A program made the position numbers and the translations under genes. The notes beneath the pieces were generated by a model. That model was not told the origin of the DNA, did no database searches, and worked only from the letters and a program-made list of their open reading frames with translations. A stretch of 64,000 nt of DNA from Shinisaurus crocodilurus (Eukaryota; Chordata; Lepidosauria; Squamata; Shinisauridae), in assembly GCA_021292165.1 (NCBI GenBank), contig CM037877.1, positions 34,608,197 through 34,672,196 of the forward strand, read 5' to 3'. This document shows positions 1 to 28,136 of this stretch, one piece after another; position 1 is the stretch's first letter; every line of letters begins with the position of its first letter.

Positions 1-388
1 ATATAATAAATAAATAAATAAACTGTTCTAAAGGAATGTCTCCTCCTGTATATACTTGCTCAGACCCTTAGGTCATCTTCAGAGGCTCTCCTCCAGGCAT
101 CCCTACCAAAGGAAGTTAGGCTGGTGGCTACAAGAGAGAGGGCCCTCTCAGTTGTGGTACCCCATTTATGGAATGCCCTCACAATGAGGCTTGCCTGCAT
201 TGCTTGCTTCCTTCTTTCCTTCTGTTTTCTCCCAGGCATTTTGGAGTTTAGTATTTTAGATTGTACTGTGTGTTTTGTATTTTTGTACTCTTATAACTTT
301 CAAGGTTTTATATTGTATTTTATTCACATAATTCTTGTAATCTGCCCAGAGAACTTCTGTTACTGGGCAGATTAAAAATATAATAAAT
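1..388 (+). mobile_element. L2/CR1-type LINE 3' end fragment
   Basis: The first 20 bases are an (ATAA)n tail of one element. They are followed by a degraded L2-like 3' end whose + strand translation keeps the typical motif ATRERALSVVVPHLWNAL and an AT-rich 3' UTR ending near 388. It lies in the last intron of MRPS36. Family assignment rests on resemblance to the better L2 copies at 13255 and 57070. Confidence 0.6.
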
Positions 389-490
389 CAGTGGCTTATC
401 AAGTGCAAAGGATACCTGATTATCAGTGATAATGCAAGATCTGATTTTTGTTTCTATTAAAAGATCAATAACCAACATTTTCTTTTACAG

Positions 491-508
491 CGTGGAGGCC
501 CAGAATAA
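491..508 (+). CDS. MRPS36: MRPS36/KGD4, terminal coding exon (partial gene)
   Basis: After a polypyrimidine tract and AG (ending 490) the sequence reads Arg-Gly-Gly-Pro-Glu-stop, which is the conserved C-terminus of MRPS36 (also called KGD4). This small mitochondrial protein, first listed as a ribosomal subunit protein, is now known to tether E3 in the 2-oxoglutarate dehydrogenase complex. Only five codons and the stop are inside the window; the upstream exons lie to the left. Support comes from the acceptor site, the exact C-terminal peptide, the stop, a polyadenylation signal about 50 bases later, and the position immediately upstream of CDK7, which is the amniote gene order. Five residues alone would be weak evidence; synteny makes the call likely. 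Confidence 0.75.
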   Translation, partial: RGGPE

Positions 509-585
509 CACAGAAGATTGTGCAGTTAGCTTCTGCTGAAAAACAAACTCTTGTATTCACAATAAAGGCCTTCCTCACTCTCTGA
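509..585 (+). other. MRPS36: MRPS36 3' UTR
   Basis: Short 3' untranslated region between the stop codon and the expected cleavage site about 15-20 bases after the AATAAA. The end point is an estimate. Confidence 0.6.
561..566 (+). terminator. MRPS36: Polyadenylation signal AATAAA of MRPS36
   Basis: Canonical AATAAA hexamer 53 bases after the stop codon, followed by a T-rich stretch. It fits the 3' end of a short MRPS36 terminal exon. Confidence 0.65.
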
Positions 586-1799
586 ATATTGTAAGCATCT
601 ATAGACAAATTGCTGTATTAAAGGCCTTTCTTGAGGAATGAGAAGGTAAATGCTTCAGAAAGTGGCTGTGTTCCAAATCAGAAGACAGTTCTGTTTTGAC
701 TAACTGTTTGACTCCACTTGATATAATTATAATTACCCTATTAAAATTTATTTTTTTCATTCTACACAACAGTATAATTTTGTTCTTTCTTTTGTAGCTG
801 TTATTGATGCACTAAGGAAGAATTAAAAATCTCTGGTAGCAAAAGGCCAGCCTGATAGTAGCCAAAAGAAAATCTTGATGTTTCCACTTTTTCTCTAATG
901 GCTGCCTGACAATAAAGAAAAAAAGAGGCATTTCTTCTATCGGCAGCATAATACATGTGCTTCAGGAGCACATGTAAGGGGGGAAATGTGAGATTTCCCT
1001 GTCTGAAGCAACAAAGGCAGGAGGGAGGGTACGGTAAGTGAAAGCAGTTTCACCGATGGGGTTGTTGGGGCGGCTGCAATAGAAACCGCTACCCAGGGAG
1101 TCAGAGAGTGGACAAGGGGTGACATGGAGCCAGAGCCATTTGAAAACTGAAGTTTATGCCAAATTGAAATTTACACATTAGCCTGCTTCTTGCTTTAGTG
1201 TGCATATTTCCAGATGTGCACCAGTTACTACTCTGGACCATTTTGAATGGAAGCTTCTGTCTACATCTAAAAATACCAGCTAAGAGGAGAGAACATGAAG
1301 GATTTATGTGAAATGCTTAGTTCTAAATATTGATCATTAATATTACTTTTCATTTGAAAGAAAGCAGTTGATGAACCAGTACCAATGTTTCCATTTCAAG
1401 CCAGGCGGTTCACATTTTTTCTCCCCCCTTTTCCATCTCTACAGAGGACAATGGGAATAGTTTTTGGTTGAGAATAAATAAATGAGTGGTCTGTGTTAAG
1501 CAAAGGTATTATAAGTGGAATATATTGGAAAAATCATATAGTTGAGATCTAATTTGTACAAAACTGCCAGTGTAAAAAAGCTTTCCAGCCTATGCTTGAT
1601 TACATAGGAAGCTGTATAATACTACAGCAAACAATCCATCTAGTTTAATATTGTTCACACCAAATGGCTGTGATCATTCTAACCTCTACCTAAAGCATTT
1701 TAGGATTGAACCTGGAACCTTTTAGATGCAAAGCATATGCTTTTCCAGTGAGCTGTAACCCTTCCCCAATGAAATTACTTGCCAATAAAGCAGAGGCTC
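586..1799. other. MRPS36-CDK7 intergenic region, no gene seen
   Basis: About 1.2 kb of AT-rich sequence without a recognisable exon. Near 1705-1765 there is a worn fragment resembling the tRNA-Ala-type SINE seen better at 48050 (a 'gatgcaaagcatatgc' anticodon-arm remnant on the minus strand). Nothing else was identified. Confidence 0.5.
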
Positions 1800-2448
1800 A
1801 GCGCAGAGGACACATTTGCATTCCCCCCAATGGTCTTTCCCAGGCAGTCTCAAAGAGCTTCAGAATACCCTAAAGCGCCCTCAAGCACCCCTGAGGTGCC
1901 AAGATCCTCCACAACCCCTGCTGAGTAAAAACCAGTTCATCCTGTCACCAGAGGGAGGGGGGTGGATGTGAGGGGAGGGGGTAAAAAGAACAACCTGGCC
2001 GGACCCGGTCATTGACTAAGGCCAGCCTAGGAGCCCCAACCCCAAGCAGGTGGCTTGGTAAAATACTTCAAAGTTCTACAGAATTGCTGGCAACAGGCTA
2101 GGTAGGTTCTTCAGTGTTAGATAGAAAGTAGCTTAGGTTCTTCGATCGCATATAAGTCTTCTGCCTGTGCTTTGCAAGCCTCATTGCTTTTGAATGTGTA
2201 TTGCGGTTTCACACTTTGCCTGTTTATAATGCTTTTATCAACTGAATTCCTTATCTCCCTGACCCGCTTTGCTCAATTAAACTTGTTATAAACAAACAGC
2301 CGTTTGCCTGCTGTAGACTCTGATTCAGTGCTAATCCAGTGCGGTTGAACTTGGATAACCTGGGAGCCGTGAACGGGAGTTTTAAAGTGTCCCGGTTAAC
2401 CCGTTAACTCTCAAACTCACGGAAAAGGACCGGCGGCGGTCCTTCACA
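1800..2448 (+). mobile_element. Solo LTR, family A, sense copy (5' end uncertain)
   Basis: This is the same family as the minus-strand copies at 22299 and 44355. Shared blocks include the GGTTAACCCGTTAACTC-like stretch, a TTAAACTTGTTATAAACAAACAG-like region near the poly(A) signal, and the terminus GGTCCTTCACA at 2438-2448. No internal retroviral genes are present. The left boundary cannot be fixed: similarity starts near 1800 and no target duplication was found. Confidence 0.6.
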
Positions 2449-3239
2449 AAATATAATGCTGGCAGGGCAAATAAAATGATGACATTCACATTATTGCAGA
2501 ATGCTTACCTTTCTTTTAAATGGTTGGTCACCATGAAAATGACATCTCCACTTAGATCAGATAATTTCCGCTGCAATGTATATCAAATTGTACTTCTAAA
2601 TGTTGTTGGCTGCAATTCCATATAAAGCTACCACTTTCACACATAGGCATTTAGTTTGCTGTTTGGCTTAAGAAGCTGCCTTGAATATTTTTTAGAAAGG
2701 TGGAATATAAATGCAGAAAACAAAGTAGCAAGCCCATCTGGGGGGGATAGTCCAAACAAAAACATGACAATATATTGCCTGCCCTTCCTCAGATGCAGTC
2801 AAGTTCACCTTAGCATCTGATTCTGTTCATATGACCTTAAGAGCTATACACGGTGGATTTGAGCTGTGAAGGGATTTAAAGAAACAATTTAATTAGATTG
2901 CTGCAAAGTGAAGTGGTGTGTGTGTGTGTGTGTGTGTGTGAATGTTTTTGCCGTGTATCCGAGCTAGCCTCAGACCCGCCCCCACTTCTAAGAGAGGAAT
3001 ACAGTTTAGGTCTTGTTCCTAAGCTACTATTTTAGCCACACAGAAACACCTGCAATATGTGGATATCGGACTTTATTGGCATGAGTAAGACACTTTTACA
3101 TGTTTAAAAACTAAAAGAAAAACGCATCACATTTTCCACATGAAATTAAACCAGGTGTTCCTCTCTTCGTTGCTACCTTTTTTTGGAGGATGGGGCTGCC
3201 CAATCACAGTTAGGCTAAAATCCTAAATTTCTCCATTGT
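2449..3239. other. Intergenic sequence upstream of the CDK7 promoter
   Basis: No gene seen. It contains a short SINE-like tail around 2660-2720 and the (TG)n tract listed separately. Confidence 0.5.
2917..2940. repeat. (TG)12 microsatellite
   Basis: Twelve uninterrupted TG units read directly from the sequence. Confidence 0.95.
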
Positions 3240-3640
3240 TTTCCATGGGCAGCTCTCACTTCCGCCCCGGGGGAGGGAGGAAAAAAAAGTGACATGTACA
3301 GTAACTACATGTTATGGAAGGGTTTTCCCTTCCATATATCTACGATAGCGCTAACGGCTTACTCTACTGTTTCTTATCTCTACGTTGGAGACTGTTGCTA
3401 GGGCTGCGGAGGAAGCCCTCCGGAACCCGCTTCATTGGCGAGCATGAAGCGCATGCGCGGGAGGCCGCAGTGAGACTGGAGCCGATGGAAGGGGCGGAGT
3501 TCCGCAGTGGGGGGGAGGAGGAGCAGGAAGCCGCGCTGGGGGGCTGCGCGTCCGATGCCTGGAGTTGCTGTGCGTGTTTTTAGCTAGTGACGGTTTTAAA
3601 TCGCTCTTCCTCCCCGTCCCCCACCCCGGCTTTTCTCAGG
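3240..3640 (+). promoter_or_regulatory. CDK7: CpG-rich CDK7 promoter and 5' UTR
   Basis: GC- and CpG-rich block directly upstream of the CDK7 start codon, with GC-box-like motifs (CCGCCCCGGGGGAG near 3264, GGGGCGGAG near 3491) and no TATA box. This is typical of a housekeeping CpG-island promoter. The transcription start is not resolvable from sequence alone. Confidence 0.65.
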
Positions 3641-23306
<19,666 letters not shown>

Positions 23307-23880
23307 CAACTGTGGAAATGGGGATAGTGAATATTTCTGCTGCTGTGAAGTCCAAAAAGACCAAATGTGAGAACTCAAATATCAACTGGATATGCATGAA
23401 GACTAAATTGTAAATGTATGTAAAATGTGTGTAGTATTTCAACTCTAAAAACCATGTATTTTTATTACAGCTTTTAAATAAGAAAAAAATGTTTAAAATG
23501 GCTCAGAGTTTAATAATATGCTCTAAATAAGATACATGAAATTCTGCACACAGTACTGCTGAATGAAATCTTATACTAGAAATACCCAGGAGATGTGGGA
23601 AATTGTACATAAACTCCCAGTACAGAGATTGAAAATCTGTGTACAGATGAATCTTTGTTTCCCGAGTATCTCTACTAGACAAGAGGGGGAGGCCAAAATG
23701 TGTAGTAATTTAATTCCAATTACAGGTGCTAGTGTATTTATGTTAGAGGTCTAGTAAGATGGAAAGTTTTCATTGTGTGCAAGTATGAAATGTTAAAACT
23801 ACATACTGTCTGTTTTATTTCCCCTTCTTGCTGCCCTGGATGACCAGACTATAATTTAGAAAGACAAAAAAGGGTGTTCT
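23307..23880 (+). other. CDK7: CDK7 3' UTR and flank (end not resolved)
   Basis: AT-rich sequence after the stop. I see no canonical AATAAA or ATTAAA in the first kilobase, so the cleavage site cannot be placed. Confidence 0.5.
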
Positions 23881-24035
23881 GCAGTGTAGAAGGAGTTGGA
23901 CTTGGATCTTGTTTCAGTCTAGGTGAACTGGGGCAAGGCACTTCTCTCAGCCTCAGTTTCACATCTGTAAAATGGGAGTACGTTCTGCCTTCCAAGTGGT
24001 ATTATGTGGGCAAATTGCTTGATTAGCATTTCTCC
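23880..24035 (+). mobile_element. MIR SINE fragment
   Basis: Contains the conserved MIR core 'cagcctcagtttcacatctg' followed by 'taaaatggga', a strong MIR signature. Confidence 0.8.
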
Positions 24036-24867
24036 AGGCCCACACCTGAGGAGTTCAGAGGTAAGCTCCTAACCTACATTGTCAAGACCACTAAAATAAT
24101 TTAGTGAGTGCCAAAAAGAACAAGAGTCTTCAGTGTGGTGCTGTGGCACAAAAGGCCTGTTCCAGTCACGGTCTGTTAATGGAAGCACTGTACTCAAAGG
24201 TGGCGGGGGGAATGGGCAAGACTAGGCAGGGGGAAGATATTATTGATTAGTCATTATCTGAAGTACTGTGTTCATTGGAGGGGTGTATACACATGTCTGA
24301 GGGAAGACATACAAAGCTATTTCTACAAAGGTTAAATTTCCAGTTCCCAGTAGTAGATTGAATAATATAGAATTATTTGCATCTGAGGATTAGCTGGCCT
24401 ACTTCAGGTGATTCTTAGGCAGTAGAAGGGACAACAAAGGGAGGGGGGGTAAGGCTCAGTTTCTACCAGTAAACAACTTCATCTATCCTGCTATTACTTA
24501 CACTTTCATTTTCTGAAATTGCACATTGACTTCCATTGCTGAGGTAAAAAGTCCTGTTTGCATTTGACAATCTGTTTCCTACACTTTCCTCTTTCTTGTT
24601 AGTAGTGATACCAGATCATTATCTTGACCTCTAAGGGTTTTCCTACTTAATGAACCATACTTTTAGTAGCATGTAAGAAGTGCCCGTTGGTTTGGCAGTG
24701 TTTTTTCCATTCACTTTGCTCTCTGATAAATGTTGTATTGTGACAAGTGTCATGCATTGAAATTAAGTTTTCTGAGAAGTGCATTTCACTGCTGTGGCCT
24801 TTCCCATGGGAAAGGATGTTCGTCTCCAGGGATGGGGTGGGGAGTAGTAGCCCTGGTTTCACTGTAG
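24036..24867. other. CDK7-SERINC5 intergenic region
   Basis: No exon recognised. In particular I see nothing resembling CCDC125, the gene that follows CDK7 in human. Confidence 0.5.
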
Positions 24868-25105
24868 CATCTTTATTTATTTATTTATTTTATACCCTGC
24901 CTTTTTTCCTGCAAGGAACCCAAGGCGGCTTACATAATCATCATCCTTTCCATTTTATCCTCACAACAACCCTTAGGTAGGTTAGGCTAAGAGTCAGTGC
25001 CTGGCCCAAAGTCACCCAGTGGGTTTCATGGCCGAGTGGGGACTAGAACCCGCATCTCCTGAGTCCCAGTCCAACACACTCACCACCATGCCAAACTGGC
25101 TCTAT
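24868..25105 (-). mobile_element. MIR-like tRNA SINE, full length
   Basis: On the minus strand: a tRNA-like head with A box (TGGCATGGTGGT) and B box (GGTTCTAGTCC), a CORE-like middle ('ggttgttgtgaggataaaatgg') and an L2-like tail with (AAAT)n. Nearly the same sequence recurs at 37286 and 62056. Confidence 0.85.
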
Positions 25106-25269
25106 GTATAGCATAGTTGTAGGAGGGTTTTTGTCCTTGCCTTAAATACTTTAATGCCATTTTCAAATAAGATGGAAAAAAGCCAAGATCATCTAATCCA
25201 ACTTCCTAGATGAAGGCAGGATCTTGATCGCATGGATTTTAGTGGTAGAGTATAGCTTGGCCCTGGCAG

Positions 25270-25415
25270 AGAGTCTCTTTCCTCATCCATGAAGCTTAGT
25301 GGGTCACTCCCTGTAAGCCTAACCTATTTCACAGGGCTGTGAGGATAAAATGAGAAAATGCCATGTGTGCCACCCTGAGTTGGTTACTCTGAAGTGTGGG
25401 CTAAGAAAAAGTTTG
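25270..25415 (+). mobile_element. MIR-like tRNA SINE, 3' part
   Basis: Sense fragment with 'agcctaacctatttcacagg' and a 'gccaccctgag' tail; the head is missing. Confidence 0.65.
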
Positions 25416-25833
25416 AATTTTAGGCTCTGGAAGCCAAACTCATGTTGGATCCATTCACTAAGATACTGTTAAAACTACCTTTGAACCATGTCTCTAGACT
25501 GAGCTCTGCCATTTGAAACAGATCTGCTACTGTGCCTTAGTAAGCCTTGGTTCAAATTATTCTCGGAAATTTTGCTTGTGGGTTTCCTAGAAGCATCAAG
25601 TTCGCCATTGTGTGAAACACCCTTCTGGACCTTTGGTCTGACTGAAAAGGGCTGCTCTTGTAAATTCTTACAAAATCAATCCCAAGGAGTGATTTTGTGA
25701 GGGTATTCCTGATTTTAACTGAGATTCTCTGTCTCCCCTATGGCTCCTCCTCAACCATCTTTATCTGTTTGAATACAGTAAGATTTAGCACATGTATCAC
25801 TAGTTCATGCAATCTATTTTCTTCTACATGTCC

Positions 25834-26303
25834 TAGGGCCGGTTCATACGACCCAGGCGGCGAGCGGGGGAGGCACCACGGGGCCGTCTGCAGGGTCCAG
25901 CAGGGCGCCGGAGATGACCTGCGCCCCACATGCATGGGCGGACCGTGGTGGAGCCGGCAGTCCCCACCCCACAGCGCGGGCCTCCCGGCGCTAGGGGGCA
26001 GCAGCTCTGGATGCCCAGCGGGGCCGTTTGCCCCTACAGGCCGGAGCGGCTGCAGATCCAGCCACTCTGGGCTGCCACCTCTGTGCAGCCATGGGAGGCC
26101 CCCCGCAGGACGGCCACCCACTGTTCGCACGGCAGGGTGGCCACACAGTAGGGGCTTACCCCTCTACCGCCCATGGTGACTTTCCATGCTTCCCACGCGC
26201 AGCCGTCCCGCAGGGGCGCCCCCGGCCAGCATTTGCACAACACGAGAACCGTGGGGGACCTCTGCTTCCCCCATGGTTCCCGTGTTGTGTGAACCGCCCC
26301 CTA
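25834..26303. mobile_element. GC-rich palindromic DNA element (470 bp)
   Basis: The ends TAGGGCCGGTTCATACGAC and GTTGTGTGAACCGCCCCCTA are inverted repeats. The interior is very GC- and CpG-rich and opens long but meaningless frames on both strands. No clear target duplication; hAT-like by terminus. Confidence 0.65.
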
Positions 26304-26995
26304 CTCTTCCCTGGTGCTTCTAGATGAGGTTTTTATTGTGCCATCACCCTGCCTCGTTCTCAGAATTTTACAGGGTGGTGGTGTCCAGAAGTCATCCTCT
26401 TCCACTCATAGCTCTCCTGAGTTTCCCCACTCTTTTTCCATGTGTGTGTGTTTTTCTTCCTTACTGTGGAAAATCCATTAAGGAAAAAATGACAGAATTA
26501 AGGCACAGTGCCTCTGGATTGTTAGCACTAGGGAGCCTTGTGTCTGGAAGCCCCCTGTGTGAACAGGGCAATCACAGATCTCCCTGGTATCAATTCTCCT
26601 GTTTGCAGTAGCATATTCTTTGCCACTGCAAGGACTGATGTTGCTACTTCCCAGATTCATTATCACTTGGGGTAAATCCAACATTACCACTCACACAACA
26701 GGAGTTTCCCTTCCCCCCTCAACCCTACTCCAGAGGTCCTGCTCTAGAAAAGATTTGGAGGTGCAGGGGGGGGAGGGGAAAGTTGATCTGATAATGGTGT
26801 CCATTCCACTTGTAGAAGGACACCATTGAATGGTGGTGGGTCACAACACAAATTTTGTCAAGAGGGCTTCCCATAGGTACAGAAATACTTCTCACAGTGT
26901 ATAAATAATATCTAGATCTCCTTGCCACAAGCTGTGGTGATGGGCAGATGGATTTATAGGGTTGGATAAACTCTTGTGGGGTAGCTCTTCTAGAT

Positions 26996-27134
26996 CAACT
27001 TTTCCCAACCTGAAGCCTGTGGGATGCTTTGGACTACAACTCCCAGCATTCCTGATCATTTGTCATGCTGGCTGGGTCTGGTGAGAGAGGAAGTTCAAAA
27101 CATTTGGAAGGCCCAGGTTGGGGATTATAGCAGC
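26996..27134. mobile_element. hAT palindrome, worn copy
   Basis: Same palindrome type as 7271-7385 ('ttggactacaactcccagc' and its complement-like partner). The flanks TTCTAGAT (26988-26995) and TTCTAAAC (27135-27142) fit the hAT duplication consensus nTCTAGAn. Confidence 0.65.
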
Positions 27135-27359
27135 TTCTAAACCTAACTGGCACCTCCTGGGTCAGAGCAATGTACCTCGCCTTACCAACTACGGGGGTGA
27201 AGGGCATTCATGCATTGCTCGTGGGCTTTCCAGCCGTACCCAGTTGGCCAGTGTGGGAAACCGAATGCTCGACTCGGATGGACTTCTGATCCTGCAGAGC
27301 TGCTCCTTTAGATGTGAAAGAAAGCGTAACGTGTGAAGCAGGCCGTCCTAAGAACAAAT

Positions 27360-28109
27360 TCCATTGGACGGGAATTTACTTCACCAAGGTGGGCGGGGAC
27401 GGGACGGGACGGCACGTAACGCAACACCTGGAGGTTTTTCTCCCCAGCCAGGAGCGCAGCCTCCGTTTGGCATCTGGAGCGGGAGTCTCGTAAACAAGCG
27501 CTCTCGCCTCTCTGGCTCCTCCCTCCCCCTTGGGAATTCCAATCCCAGCTGCCTTCGCGCTGCGTCTCTCTGAGACCATCGGAGCCCCTCAGCGTGAGAA
27601 CCAGGACAGGTGGTGGCCTCGCCTGCTTCTGGGTTTAGCCGTCTTCTCCTTCCTCCCCCCCACCCCTTCCCTTAGGGCGGGTTATTCCCAACCTCCTGCC
27701 CCGGAAAACCATTTATCTCCCACTAAAAAAAACCGAATCTGACGACAGCGGAAGCATACACAGCTTTGGGCTCTGCTCGGGCTCCACCCGGCTTAGAAGC
27801 GAGGAAAAAAGGGAGAAGAAAAATATCTCCGGAGAGCCTCCGCTTGTGGGTGGCGGCGAGCGCCCGCGCGCACCCCCCTGCGCCTTGAGCACAGCCAGCC
27901 AGCTGCTCTAGGGGGCGCGTGCGTGCGTGCGTGCGTGCGTTCTCTGCGCGTCCAGGCAACTGAGGGGAAGGCTCGGCTTGGAGAAGGAAGCGGCAGCTGC
28001 GCCTTGCCTGGACTGGCTGCGCGCGAGGCCGCTGCCTGCTGAGAGTGGGGCAGGTGCTGAGGGAGGACTGCGCGGCGAGCGAGCCCCGGCGACGCCGTCC
28101 GTGGCGAGC
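27360..28109 (+). promoter_or_regulatory. SERINC5: CpG-rich SERINC5 promoter and 5' UTR
   Basis: A GC- and CpG-rich block of about 750 bp ends at the SERINC5 start codon. It contains a short GGGAC repeat near 27395, GC boxes, and a (CGTG)5 tract at about 27918-27938. No TATA box near the start. CpG richness continues about 300 bp into intron 1. Transcription start not resolvable. Confidence 0.65.
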
Positions 28110-28136
28110 ATGTCCGCGCCCTGTTGTGCGGGCCAG
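28110..28136 (+). CDS. SERINC5: SERINC5 coding exon 1
   Basis: Codes MSAPCCAGQ inside the CpG island, ending at a GTAAGG donor in phase 0. Human has MSAQCCAGQ. The ATG context (GAGCATGT) is moderate; the family N-terminus fixes the start. Confidence 0.93.

Noticed and set aside
3314..3583. 89-codon frame just upstream of CDK7
   Set aside because: CpG-rich promoter/5' UTR sequence without known similarity. At most an upstream frame; no evidence of translation.
25697..26179. 160-codon + strand frame and a 130-codon minus frame
   Set aside because: Both lie mostly in the GC-rich palindromic transposon at 25834-26303. Open frames on opposite strands reflect base composition.
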